From Weeksella massiliensis (GTDB lineage: Bacteria; Bacteroidota; Bacteroidia; Flavobacteriales; Weeksellaceae), in NCBI GenBank assembly GCA_000751595.1, contig CCMH01000008.1, positions 62,001 to 126,000 of the forward strand: a stretch of 64,000 nt of DNA, written 5' to 3'. Below are positions 33,369 to 42,947 of this stretch, piece after piece; the first letter of the stretch is position 1, and every line of letters starts with the position of its first letter. The notes below the pieces were generated by a model that was given only the letters and a program-made list of their open reading frames with translations, was not told the origin of the DNA and made no database searches. The position numbers and the translations under genes were made by a program.

Positions 33369-34571
33369 TTAGTTCGTTTCTTCTTTATTGATATTTTCTT
33401 CGGAAACTTGGGTTTTCCAAGATTTTTTTACTTTCCGAATTTTAATAGTTAGAATGAGCAAAGATAAGACAAAGCAAATTCCTCCGATAATGGATAAGTT
33501 TAGGATATGAGGATGAATTAAATTGGTATCTCCTTTACTGATAAAAAGAATTCTGAAAATCTTCAGATAATGCGTGAGCGGAATCGTATCGGCAATCGCT
33601 TGAATCCAACCCGGCATTTGGCTCATAGGCCAGGTAAAACCACTAAGAATGAAGCTTGGCGTAGCAACAACCATCAGAACTTCTGTAGCTTTTAGTTGAC
33701 TTGGTAAGATGATACTGACCAAAATTCCCATAAAACAAACAGCCAAAATAAAGACAGCCGAACTCCAAAAAAATGGCCAAAAACTAGCATCTAATTTCAT
33801 TTCATACCATAATCCATAGAAATAATAAAGGATAAAAATGAAAATCGACATGAATATATAAGGGAATGTTTTGACGAAAATCAGAGTCAATGGGTTGGAT
33901 GAATGACGCACGAGTTCATGGAAAGTTCCTCTTTCGAATTCAGCTGCAAACGTTAAAGCCAAGCCCAAAAGTAAAACCTGTTGCAAAACGGTGAGCAATA
34001 CGCCCGGCAACATGAAATAGAGATAATTTCCACTTCGGATATTCTGTTTGATCATTGTCGATTTGAAGGGTTCGTACCCTTGGGTTGCCTGATATTCGGG
34101 CACACCTTGCTTACGCGACGTTTCTATAGTAATACCTGCTTTCATGGTCGAAAGAACGGTTGTTACTGCTATTGCTGCGGTATTCGAAGTCAGGGTGTTC
34201 GATCCATCGACAAAATACACAATTTCGGGAAGCTTTTTTTGTTGTAAATCGGCTTGGAAATTTCTAGGAATCACAACTACCACATCCGAACCAATCTCTA
34301 AGGCTCTGTTTTTTGTGTTGAAAGCAGATGGAAGAACTTCGGCCACTTTCACCGATTCGTTTTCATTCAACATATCTATAATCCGATGGCTTGTAGTGGT
34401 GTTGTCTTCATCTACCACAATAATCGGTAAATCGGTCACATTTCCTTTTTTATACACATTTCCTATCAAAATCCCATACATAATCGGCGCACCCAAAAAA
34501 AGAATAGGGAGGACAGGGTCTGTGAAAAAGAGTTTGAATTCTCGAAGGATTAATCGAAAAATAGTTTTCAT
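33369..34571 (-). CDS. ABC-2 type transporter permease (YhhJ/YbhR-like)
   Basis: 400 residues. One N-terminal helix (residues ~20-40), a long periplasmic loop (residues ~45-185; LPIIVVDEDNTTTSHRIIDML) and five C-terminal helices with the ABC-2 signature around FILSGFTWPMSQMPGWIQAIADTIPLTHYLKIFR in segments. It would form the inner-membrane channel of an exporter fed by the upstream HlyD-like and TolC-like proteins. No nucleotide-binding partner with transporter features is encoded next to it. Confidence 0.88.
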   Translation of the reverse strand: MKTIFRLILREFKLFFTDPVLPILFLGAPIMYGILIGNVYKKGNVTDLPIIVVDEDNTTTSHRIIDMLNENESVKVAEVLPSAFNTKNRALEIGSDVVVVIPRNFQADLQQKKLPEIVYFVDGSNTLTSNTAAIAVTTVLSTMKAGITIETSRKQGVPEYQATQGYEPFKSTMIKQNIRSGNYLYFMLPGVLLTVLQQVLLLGLALTFAAEFERGTFHELVRHSSNPLTLIFVKTFPYIFMSIFIFILYYFYGLWYEMKLDASFWPFFWSSAVFILAVCFMGILVSIILPSQLKATEVLMVVATPSFILSGFTWPMSQMPGWIQAIADTIPLTHYLKIFRILFISKGDTNLIHPHILNLSIIGGICFVLSLLILTIKIRKVKKSWKTQVSEENINKEETN

Positions 34572-34575
34572 AGGA

Positions 34576-35565
34576 TTATTTTTCGTTCAAATTCAACAAA
34601 ACATTGGTCTTGGTAAGAATATGCGTAGCTTGTGCAGGATCAACCGGAACAACTTTTATTTCGTATAAAGTCTGTTGTTGATCGAAATCAGGATATGCAG
34701 TCGAAATATTTGCATACGCACTAAGCGCTTTTATCGATACAATTTTTGATTTAATTTTCAGGTTATTTTTGTATGGAACTGTTACCACAACTTCTTGATT
34801 TCTTGTCAATTGCCCGATTTTATTTTCAGGAATCGTAAAACGGAAAAAGGTTGTATAATCTAAAATTCCATTCGCGATAGAATATCCAGGCAAAGCCAAT
34901 TCTCCTAATTTCAGGTTGATGGTTTCTATCGTAAGATCTTGCGGTGCTTTGATATATTTCTCTTGTTCGGCAACATCAACTTCTTGCAAAGCTCCTAAAG
35001 CTCTTTCTTTTTGTCCGAGCGCCATATGTTGCTGCTCTATTCGTGCTCCGTTGATAGCATCGGCTAATTCTGCTTGGGCAGCTAAATATTGGTTTTTCGC
35101 TCCTTGATATTTGGCATATACTTCGTCATAAGTTTGTTGAGAAATAAGGCTGTCACGAAGCATATTGTGCATTCTATTATTCGACTTTTGGGCAAAGTCA
35201 TATTGTTCTTTCAGTCCTGCAACTTTGGCGCGTAATTGTTTTAGCTGATTATCGGTTGCGCCTTTTTTGGCCATATCATATTGCGCTTGTGCCGAGTTGA
35301 CTGCCCCTTCTGCTTGACTTTTTTTGGCATCAACTTCTGGAATTTCTAAGACGAAAAGTAAATCTCCTTTTTTGAAGCTTTTACCTTCTTCGGCTAATAT
35401 TTGTTCTACTTTTCCAGGAACTTTAGTTACGACTGAAATCTGATCGCGTTCGGTTTTTCCTTGGAAAAAATTATTTTCTTCTATGGCTTTTTTTTCGTCT
35501 GATTTGCATCCTACAGTGGATAGTAGGCTGCCGATAATTAAGGGGATAAATATTCTATTTCTCAT
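34576..35565 (-). CDS. HlyD/EmrA-family efflux adaptor lipoprotein
   Basis: 329 residues. The signal peptide ends in a lipobox (LLSTVGC, Cys20), so it is probably a membrane-anchored lipoprotein. A lipoyl half (TKVPGKVEQILAEEGKSFKKGDLLFVLEI in segments), a long coiled-coil hairpin (residues ~80-190, with LISQQTYDEVYAKYQGAKNQYLAAQAEL) and a barrel domain (TFFRFTIPENKIGQLTRNQEVVVTV) follow. It joins the TolC protein to the ABC-2 permease. It lies 5 bp after the TolC stop and 4 bp before the permease start. Confidence 0.9.
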   Translation of the reverse strand: MRNRIFIPLIIGSLLSTVGCKSDEKKAIEENNFFQGKTERDQISVVTKVPGKVEQILAEEGKSFKKGDLLFVLEIPEVDAKKSQAEGAVNSAQAQYDMAKKGATDNQLKQLRAKVAGLKEQYDFAQKSNNRMHNMLRDSLISQQTYDEVYAKYQGAKNQYLAAQAELADAINGARIEQQHMALGQKERALGALQEVDVAEQEKYIKAPQDLTIETINLKLGELALPGYSIANGILDYTTFFRFTIPENKIGQLTRNQEVVVTVPYKNNLKIKSKIVSIKALSAYANISTAYPDFDQQQTLYEIKVVPVDPAQATHILTKTNVLLNLNEK

Positions 35566-35570
35566 GGTTG

Positions 35571-36953
35571 TTAGTCTAAAATTTGATGTAATAATTGTCC
35601 TGCTGTTTGTAGTAAATCGTAGGTGTATTGACGTTGATTGACCAATTGGGTATAATAACCAAGATTGGCTTTGTAAAAATCATTTTCGGCCGCTAAACGT
35701 TCGGTAACATCAATCAATCCTACCTGAAATCTTTTAGAAGCAATCTCTAAATTCTGATCGGCAATAACCTGTTGTTGCGCATTTACTTTTAGTTTTTCTT
35801 GAGCAGTTTCGTAATCTACTTTATTTTTTTTGAGTAAAAGATTAAGTTTTTCTTCGGCATCTTTGTACTTGTTTTCTTGCACTATTAGATCAATTGTCGC
35901 TTGTTGCATTTTATTTTTATGTTGATTTCCGTCCAAAATGTCCCATTTTGCACCCACGCCAACCATAAAGTTAGGAAACAAAGAAAGTTGATTCATTTTT
36001 AGGGTTAAATCTCCCGAAGTAGTTACATCTTTTAGTACTGTTTTACTCCCGAAAAGCGTAGTGTAATTAACGCCTGCAAAGGCAAAAACTTGTGGTAATT
36101 TACTGCCTTTTTCTTTGTCAATTAAAAATTGGTAAGCATCTTTTGAATGTTGCAAAGCGCTGAGTTCTTTTTTCTGAGACAAGTCATATTCTTGATGAAA
36201 AATAGAAAGTTCTTGCAAAGGATATTCAATTGCTTGTAATTCGTCCATCGGAAGATGAGTCAACATCTCGAGCTTATCATACAATAAACGTTTAGAACCA
36301 TTGAGCTCGACTCTTTTTGATTCTAATTCTAACATGGCAAGTTTTATTTTTTCTCGATCATACGGAATAGCCAAACCATTTTGGATTGCCCGTTGAACTT
36401 TTAATCGTTCTTTATCCAATCGTTCTTGAGAGTTTTCGATTAGTTTATCAACTTGTTCGAGGAGCATCAACTGATCAAAAGTGGTTAAAATTTCTTTAGC
36501 AATTTCTTCTTTGCTTGCTTCGGCTAAATCATTTAGGGCTAAACTTTTAGCTTCCAAAGCTTTAATGCCGTTTGTAACTTGCAAACCCGAAAAAATAACT
36601 TGCGATCCCATGACACCAACGTGCGCAAGACCACTTGAGGTATTGAATTGTTTATCCTTATCAAAGAGTTCTACATTGATGATGTTCAAATGCCGAGAAG
36701 GCGCATCCAACAGGCCAGAAGTGTTGAGATAAGCAGCACCACCCAAAGCGTTGACATGCGGAGAAAGGATTCCTTTGGTTTCGAGAATTTGAAAATCATT
36801 TTTCTGCACTTCGAGTTGTTTGTTTTTCAACTCGTAGTTACTTTCGATAGCAGCATTTACAGGTCTTTTGAGTTGCGGATCGATCAGTTCTTGTGCTTGC
36901 ACACTAATCGAAAGCAAGAGTGGCAAAAGATATAGTTTATAGGTCGAAAACAT
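35571..36953 (-). CDS. TolC-family outer-membrane efflux protein of the ABC-2 operon
   Basis: 460 residues. The signal peptide ends SISVQAQ (residue ~21). Two OEP repeats of long helices follow; GLIDVTERLAAENDFYKANLGYYTQLVNQRQYTYDLLQ in segments is the last, with the usual (A/G)xxDxxxA-type turn. It differs from the RND TolC in the 20-21 kb region, so the window has two outer-membrane exit ducts. It is the first gene of the TolC-HlyD-permease-(ABC-F) run. Confidence 0.9.
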   Translation of the reverse strand: MFSTYKLYLLPLLLSISVQAQELIDPQLKRPVNAAIESNYELKNKQLEVQKNDFQILETKGILSPHVNALGGAAYLNTSGLLDAPSRHLNIINVELFDKDKQFNTSSGLAHVGVMGSQVIFSGLQVTNGIKALEAKSLALNDLAEASKEEIAKEILTTFDQLMLLEQVDKLIENSQERLDKERLKVQRAIQNGLAIPYDREKIKLAMLELESKRVELNGSKRLLYDKLEMLTHLPMDELQAIEYPLQELSIFHQEYDLSQKKELSALQHSKDAYQFLIDKEKGSKLPQVFAFAGVNYTTLFGSKTVLKDVTTSGDLTLKMNQLSLFPNFMVGVGAKWDILDGNQHKNKMQQATIDLIVQENKYKDAEEKLNLLLKKNKVDYETAQEKLKVNAQQQVIADQNLEIASKRFQVGLIDVTERLAAENDFYKANLGYYTQLVNQRQYTYDLLQTAGQLLHQILD

Positions 36954-37029
36954 GGTATTTAGAAGTATAAATTATACAATCATCGGCTCGAGCAAAAACC
37001 AAACCGAATTCTTGTGAAATGCCCTTTTC

Positions 37030-37701
37030 TTACGGATTGCTGATATTATTCAGGGTTTGGTCTAATGAATTGATGACTGCTTTTTTTATTTGTTCTTTCT
37101 CCGGAATAGAAGTATCCGAGGTATCCAAAAATTGTGTTCCGCTTAGGGTTTCTTGGTATTTTTCTTTGAGAGTTTTTCCATCCAAAACTTTAACATCGAT
37201 ATAGGTTTGGCCGCCTACAGAATGGTTATTTTTTTCGGTAGGATTATCGGTTTGCGCAATACCTGATTTCACATCAATAATCAATAAATCATCAACAGAA
37301 TGGTTTTTTGCAACATTAGCTAAGTCTTTTTTTTGATTTTCTGGAATGAATATGTACGATTTTTTACGATGTTCGAGAAAAGAGGTAACGACCGATTTTA
37401 TTTTTTCTTTCGGAGAATATTCTTGATTAAACTCATGCAAAGTGTTTTGATATTTTTCGGCCATTGCAGATGTTTTTTCTTCAAACTGATGGGTTTGATT
37501 TTTGAAAACTCCCAAAGGATTGATGTTGAGAACGACTCCTAATTTCCCAAAACTTTCGCTAAAAATATCTTCATTCAACGAATCGAATTTATGAATGACA
37601 GCTTCCATTTCTTCTGTGGTAGAAGTTGTTTGTTGCTTTTTTTGGCAATTTGTAAAAAGAAGTACACCTAAAAAAAGTAAGATAATATTTTGAGTTTTCA
37701 T
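37030..37701 (-). CDS. Uncharacterised lipoprotein
   Basis: 223 residues. The signal peptide ends in a lipobox (LLFTNC, Cys19). The mature protein is hydrophilic: a helical part (residues ~30-110) and then a short mixed domain (KSYIFIPENQKKDLANVAKNHSVDDLLIIDVKSGI in segments) resembling a nucleotide- or amidase-free fold; QTYIDVKVLDGKTLKEKY follows. It is probably attached to a membrane and faces the periplasm. No family is recognised. It sits between the ABC exporter and the TolC operon on the same strand. Confidence 0.55.
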   Translation of the reverse strand: MKTQNIILLFLGVLLFTNCQKKQQTTSTTEEMEAVIHKFDSLNEDIFSESFGKLGVVLNINPLGVFKNQTHQFEEKTSAMAEKYQNTLHEFNQEYSPKEKIKSVVTSFLEHRKKSYIFIPENQKKDLANVAKNHSVDDLLIIDVKSGIAQTDNPTEKNNHSVGGQTYIDVKVLDGKTLKEKYQETLSGTQFLDTSDTSIPEKEQIKKAVINSLDQTLNNISNP

Positions 37702-37747
37702 AAGCGCAGATTTTGTTATAAAAATACAGAATATTTAGATACAAAAA

Positions 37748-39544
37748 TCAATAATTTTCTTCCTCCTCATCAAGGGTGTGAGCTATTTTATCGATGTTGA
37801 GACTTCTTGCCATTGCATCAAAAATAGATTTGTATGTTCCGTTTTGTTTATATACTTCTTCGTGCACACCGTGTTCTACAATCATTCCTTCTTTCATCAC
37901 ATAGGTATAATCAGCATCGATAATCTGAGAAATACTATGCGAAATCATAATTACAGTCCGATTTTTTTTTATAGCGTCTATACTTTTCTTTATTTGTTCG
38001 GTAGCAATCGCATCGAGGCTTGCCGTTGGTTCATCTAAAAAGATGATGGGTGGATTTTTAAGGAACATCCTTGCTATGGCAATTCTTTGTTGTTGGCCAC
38101 CTGAGAGCAATAAAGCTTTCGATTGATAACCTTCTGGTAACGAGAGTATTTGATCGTGAATCGATGCTTTTTTGGCAGCATCTTCTATTTCTTCTTGTGT
38201 CGCTTCTACTTTTCCGTAACGGATATTTTCTTCAATTGTACCATTGAAAATATGATTTTTTTGTAAAACCAAACCAATGTTTTCTCGTAAATAGTGAGTG
38301 TCATATTCTTGTAAATCAACACCATCTAAAGTGATTTTACCGTTATCGGGTTGATAAAATTTGTCTAACAAGTTGAGAATTGTACTTTTTCCTGCACCTG
38401 AAAGTCCAACCAAAGCTGTTATTTTATTGGGTTTGATGATTAGGTTGATGTCTTTTAGGGCATGAAATCCATTGGGATAACTAAAATTTACGCGTTGTAT
38501 GACAAATTCTCCTTTTAGTTTTTCGGGTTTGTAGGTTCCCGAATTTTCTGTTTCATCATCGGATTCTAAAATAGAAAAATAGGCTTCAGAATAGATCAAC
38601 GCATCATTCATTTCATCATAAATTCTGTGCAATTGACGTATCGGTGCCGAAACATTATTGAATAATAAAATATGAAACATAATCATCCCAATACTCATCT
38701 CGCCGCGCAAAACAAAATAAGAAGTGAGGATAATGATAATGACAATTCCGATTTGTTCGGTGAACGATTTTACACCATCAAACAAGAAACTTGTTTTTCG
38801 GGTTTGCATCTGATTTTCGGTCAGACTTTTCTGCAAATTTAGCTGTTTACTACCTTCGATTTCTTCTCGGTTAAAGGATTTTATAACCGTTATCGATTCT
38901 ATAATAGAAATAATTCCTTGTGATTTTTGTTCTCTAAAAGAACGTAGTTTTCGTCGCCAACCGCTTAATTTTTTGGCTTGTTTTTGAGTAATAAAAAAAT
39001 AGATGGGTAGGATGCAAAGTCCAACTAATCCTACATAGAAATTTGCTCTAAACATAAGATATAATGCTACAAAAGCATTGGCGAAAAGCGGTAAAATATC
39101 GATGAAAAAATTCTGTACCAAACGCGTTAGACTTTCAATTCCGCGATCGATTCGGGTTTGTAATTTACCCGATTGATTGTTGTTATTGGTATAAAAAGCC
39201 ATTCGATAGGTAAGAATTTTTTCAATAATCGCTTGGGCTAAATCTTGCGAAACCAAGATGCGTAACTTCTCACCGAAATATTTTTGTCCAAATGTAACAA
39301 TCGTTGTGAAAATTTCTTTGGCAATTAATGTTATCGATATGAAAAGTAAAATATTTTTACCTTCTTCTAATCCTTTCCCGTTTTCTACCAATTGATTAAT
39401 GCTATCTACAGTATATTGCAAAATGAGTGCATTCACTTGAGCTACCAAAGAGCCAATGAGTGTTAGAAAAAGCGTAGCAAAAACTAATTTTCGATAAGGT
39501 CGAACAAAAGGGTTTAATTTTTTAAACAGTAAAAAAATCGTCAT
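37748..39544 (-). CDS. ABC exporter with fused membrane and ATPase domains
   Basis: 598 residues. Six transmembrane helices lie in the first ~310 residues (type IV exporter fold; the GKLQTRIDRGIESLTRLVQNF region is an ICL). The ATPase domain follows from ~340: Walker A ALVGLSGAGKSTILNLL, Q-loop GLVLQKN, signature LLSGGQQQRIAIARMF and Walker B PIIFLDEPTASLD. It works as a half-transporter dimer, probably of the lipid/MsbA or multidrug group. The substrate is unknown. It starts 8 bp after the FUSC-family stop. Confidence 0.94.
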   Translation of the reverse strand: MTIFLLFKKLNPFVRPYRKLVFATLFLTLIGSLVAQVNALILQYTVDSINQLVENGKGLEEGKNILLFISITLIAKEIFTTIVTFGQKYFGEKLRILVSQDLAQAIIEKILTYRMAFYTNNNNQSGKLQTRIDRGIESLTRLVQNFFIDILPLFANAFVALYLMFRANFYVGLVGLCILPIYFFITQKQAKKLSGWRRKLRSFREQKSQGIISIIESITVIKSFNREEIEGSKQLNLQKSLTENQMQTRKTSFLFDGVKSFTEQIGIVIIIILTSYFVLRGEMSIGMIMFHILLFNNVSAPIRQLHRIYDEMNDALIYSEAYFSILESDDETENSGTYKPEKLKGEFVIQRVNFSYPNGFHALKDINLIIKPNKITALVGLSGAGKSTILNLLDKFYQPDNGKITLDGVDLQEYDTHYLRENIGLVLQKNHIFNGTIEENIRYGKVEATQEEIEDAAKKASIHDQILSLPEGYQSKALLLSGGQQQRIAIARMFLKNPPIIFLDEPTASLDAIATEQIKKSIDAIKKNRTVIMISHSISQIIDADYTYVMKEGMIVEHGVHEEVYKQNGTYKSIFDAMARSLNIDKIAHTLDEEEENY

Positions 39545-39552
39545 ACGTTGAT

Positions 39553-41703
39553 TTATTTAGCCGCTAAAATTCGTTTGGTCAATCGGTGATAATCATTACT
39601 AATATCGTACACATTCTCGATTAGATCGTTGATTGCTTGCGATTCTTGATCCGTTTTTAGTTCTTCTATTAGTGGAATATTGACTTCTATTTGAGAATAT
39701 TTTAGCTTGTTGGTATAGGGTTCGAATAAGCGAATTGTTTGCAACATTTGAGCCAAGGTTTTCCGAATAGTTTTGATTTGATCATCGGTCAATTCATAAC
39801 TATGATTTTGTTTCAGAATAGAATTAATTCCTGTTGCGTAAGAAGTAAACATATGGTTGAGAATCGTAAACTGGTTGAGGTCTTTTACGATAATCTGTTT
39901 ACCTTTTGGCTCAGAAATCATGCGTTGGAAAGTGGACGTAATTTCGGCCATTCGGATAAAAACTTCTTTTCTTGCCAATTTATAATCCGTTTCGTTGACT
40001 TCATTTTTTAGCAAACGCGCATAGATATAATATAGAAAATTGTAATTGGCAATTAAATTTCCACGGATATTCTGACGCAGATTGGCGCTTTCCCAATTCG
40101 GAAAAATAATATAGCTCGATAAAAAAGCCAAAAATCCACCAATAAAGGTATCCATCAAACGCTCTTGAATAACTTGAATCGAATTTAGACCCGAAATCAA
40201 ACTAAAAGACAACATTAGATAGGAGGTAAGGAACATTGTCCCAATCACATATTTATGGCGAATAAAGGTGTAATTGAGTAACATCAAGATAATCATCAAG
40301 GTATAAAGCACCAAATCATTATCGATAAAAACCACGATCAAAACCCCAATCAATCCACCCAAAATTGTACCTTCTAATCGTTGGAAGTTTCGTTTCTTCG
40401 TAACACTAAAGCCGGGTTTCATGATCACAATTATCGTCATAATCAACCAATAAGTGTGGGTAGATGTTGGTAGGATAAAAGTGATGAGATAACCGATAAA
40501 CACAACGATTGTAAGTCGAAGTGCATGCCGCATGTGCGAAGATTTTAAGGTAAAATTATCGAGAAGTTTACGTAAACGAAAATCCTGATTCGGACGAAAT
40601 TGCTCGTAATGATCCAAAGGATTTTTTTTGTTTTCGTTGAATTCTGTCGAACGCGTAAAACGATAAATATATTTCACCTTAGAAACCATATTTTTTAGGT
40701 TGACATAAATGCGCGAAAAAACATAAATATTGTATCCAGCTTTTTGCATCTCATCGATTTCATTGCTTAGTTTTTCTAATTCTTTATCGAGGTTGATACG
40801 TTCTTTCGGTAGTTTATTGGCATTGATACAGTAAGCGATATAGTCTAATTCATTGGCAATTCTGTTGAGGATTTTGTAGATAATCTTCATGATTTTTTGC
40901 CCATGATAGTCTTTTCGCATTTTCACCATATCGTAGTGCGAGCTACTCACAATCTCGAAAAGATCGTTCATGTCAGAAAAAATAAATACAATAGAACGGC
41001 CAATCGAGGTGGTATCTTTCACCAACTTTTTGTCGGCATATATCAACTCTCTTACCAAGTTTTGTTTGTCATTGACGTCGACTTGTTTTTTGAGTAGTAG
41101 ATTGATTTTTTCATCCAAATCACTATCAACATCATAAAAAGAAGCTTTGATCCGAACATAATCAGCAATCTGCAACATGCATTCAGACAGCATTTGTTGC
41201 GCCATTCTATAGGGTCTGAATTTAGAAATCAGCAAACTTACCGTCGTGTACCAAACGGCTCCAGAAGTAATAATCAAAGCATATTCGATCGGGTTGAAAC
41301 CAATATCTCGAAAGACATTCATGTTCATCACCATTGTCATCATTGCGGCTTGTCCGACTGAACTTGCTTTTTGTCCGAAAACCGCCAACGTACTCATCGA
41401 AAAACACAGCAAACACAATGCAATGCCCATCATGATGGGGAGCATATTGAGGCTTTTGGTTATTGCTGTGATGAAAAAAATTAGGAAACAAGTAATAAAA
41501 AGAGTATTTCTTCTTTCTTTAAAAGGTCCCGGAATATCGGGGATATGTACAAGAATTACCCCCAAACTAATGGAAACACCCAAATACATTTGCCCGAAAT
41601 AACTGCACACCACCGGAGGTATGAGAATGCAAAATGAAGTCTTTACGCCGTCGGATAAAGCTTCACTGTACAAAAAATTTTCGAGTTTGTTCTGAAGTTT
41701 CAA
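39553..41703 (-). CDS. FUSC-family inner-membrane protein (YccS/YhfK-like)
   Basis: 716 residues in the duplicated YccS/YhfK layout: about five helices (residues ~20-165), a soluble helical middle (~170-390), a second membrane block (~400-540; VVFIGYLITFILPTSTHTYWLIMTIIVIMKPGFSVT in segments) and a C-terminal soluble part. The FUSC core motif KPGFSVTKKRNFQRLEGTILGG is visible in pieces. The start is a TTG at 41703 (MKLQNKLENF); no ATG is nearby. Related proteins are linked to aromatic-acid efflux, but the substrate is unknown. It is co-directional with the ABC exporter. Confidence 0.88.
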   Translation of the reverse strand: MKLQNKLENFLYSEALSDGVKTSFCILIPPVVCSYFGQMYLGVSISLGVILVHIPDIPGPFKERRNTLFITCFLIFFITAITKSLNMLPIMMGIALCLLCFSMSTLAVFGQKASSVGQAAMMTMVMNMNVFRDIGFNPIEYALIITSGAVWYTTVSLLISKFRPYRMAQQMLSECMLQIADYVRIKASFYDVDSDLDEKINLLLKKQVDVNDKQNLVRELIYADKKLVKDTTSIGRSIVFIFSDMNDLFEIVSSSHYDMVKMRKDYHGQKIMKIIYKILNRIANELDYIAYCINANKLPKERINLDKELEKLSNEIDEMQKAGYNIYVFSRIYVNLKNMVSKVKYIYRFTRSTEFNENKKNPLDHYEQFRPNQDFRLRKLLDNFTLKSSHMRHALRLTIVVFIGYLITFILPTSTHTYWLIMTIIVIMKPGFSVTKKRNFQRLEGTILGGLIGVLIVVFIDNDLVLYTLMIILMLLNYTFIRHKYVIGTMFLTSYLMLSFSLISGLNSIQVIQERLMDTFIGGFLAFLSSYIIFPNWESANLRQNIRGNLIANYNFLYYIYARLLKNEVNETDYKLARKEVFIRMAEITSTFQRMISEPKGKQIIVKDLNQFTILNHMFTSYATGINSILKQNHSYELTDDQIKTIRKTLAQMLQTIRLFEPYTNKLKYSQIEVNIPLIEELKTDQESQAINDLIENVYDISNDYHRLTKRILAAK

Positions 41704-41759
41704 TGGTTTTGATTTGTTGCTAAATTAGCAAAGAGTTCTTTATTTTACTAGTTTTCGAA

Positions 41760-42935
41760 CTACTTTTGTTGCACTCGTTTTGTTAAGAAAATATCAAATC
41801 CGGCCATCGTCTGACAAAAAATAATAGTTTGATCTCCACCATCTTTTATTTTGAATTTCTTTTTAAGAATATCTATATTTTGATTATAATTTTTCACCAA
41901 AACATTGGCTTTCAGACCAGAAATTTCTTTTTTGGGATGTTCTACTTTTTGGATGATTTCGAAAACTTTACCCGGAAAGTTTTCGATTAATTTTTCCGAA
42001 GTATATAAATGTGTGTTTTGATGCAGTTTTATTACTGGAAATCGCTGACTCAATAATTTAAATGCACCAGCTTTCAGAATGGCCGCATTGGGTTCGTATA
42101 GATAGTGTTGCGCTTCTGATAATTGGGCGTTTGCGTTCGTTTCTTCCTCATACCAAAAAGAAAAATTTTCTTGATCGGTTTGTAGGTTGACACAAACAAT
42201 TTTTGGGTTATAATGTTGGGTGCTTCGATCGAGATAAAGTAACAATTCTTTCATCTCATTTTTCACCGCTACCAAATGAATTTCTTTTATGTGTTCTACC
42301 TGAATAATGGTTGCAGAAAGGTCGAGCAAGGGCGAAAGTTTCACCATCAACTGATCGGTTCTTGTCCAGAAATCGCTTAAATAATCTAAAATATTTGGTT
42401 CTAATTCATCCAACATAAATTTTCTTCCGACCGAATTTCTTCGTGCAGGATCGAGGTAGATACAATCGAAATGTTGTTGCGGAAAACGAGAAAAATAGGT
42501 CTGAAAATCACCTTCGAAACAAGCTAAGTTTGCCTCCAAAGTTGTGGCATTGCTTGCAACAATTTCACTAAGGTTTTGATTTTTTTCGACATGTATTACT
42601 TTATCAAAAGTGGATGAAAAGGCTAAACTATCCATTCCAAAACCAGCCGTTAAATCAATAATATTTTCTCCTTTTACCAACGACGCTTTGTAGTTCGCTG
42701 TCGCTTCTGAGCTCGCTTGCTCGAGGTTAATGGTTGGAGGATAATAAATACGTGGCGTTTGAAAAAGTAATGGGAATTTTTTTTGTGCAATCTGTCGTCC
42801 CTTCAATTGTTGCGCAATTTCGGCAGCAGAAATCGAAGGGAATGGAGATTTGCTCAACGATATTTTTTGATGATTTTCGTGATTTATCGATGCTAAATAT
42901 TGTTGAAATTCTGGATCTAAGATGGCTTTATTCAC
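41760..42935 (-). CDS. Class I SAM methyltransferase with THUMP-like C-terminal domain
   Basis: 391 residues, GTG start. Motif I is IIDLTAGFGMDSLAF (residues 92-106) and motif IV is YLDPARR (160-166). The methyltransferase core is followed by a THUMP-like domain (residues ~300-385; GLKANVLVKNYNQNIDILKKKFKI in segments). The family is widespread in Bacteroidota and probably acts on RNA. It follows the mutA stop by 12 nt, so it shares the operon although a link to the mutase is not obvious. Confidence 0.85.
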   Translation of the reverse strand: MNKAILDPEFQQYLASINHENHQKISLSKSPFPSISAAEIAQQLKGRQIAQKKFPLLFQTPRIYYPPTINLEQASSEATANYKASLVKGENIIDLTAGFGMDSLAFSSTFDKVIHVEKNQNLSEIVASNATTLEANLACFEGDFQTYFSRFPQQHFDCIYLDPARRNSVGRKFMLDELEPNILDYLSDFWTRTDQLMVKLSPLLDLSATIIQVEHIKEIHLVAVKNEMKELLLYLDRSTQHYNPKIVCVNLQTDQENFSFWYEEETNANAQLSEAQHYLYEPNAAILKAGAFKLLSQRFPVIKLHQNTHLYTSEKLIENFPGKVFEIIQKVEHPKKEISGLKANVLVKNYNQNIDILKKKFKIKDGGDQTIIFCQTMAGFDIFLTKRVQQK

Positions 42936-42947
42936 CTCTTTTTACGT

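Noticed and set aside
34144-34668. Plus-strand ORF of 174 codons
   Set aside because: It is opposite the ABC-2 permease and HlyD genes; no family pattern.
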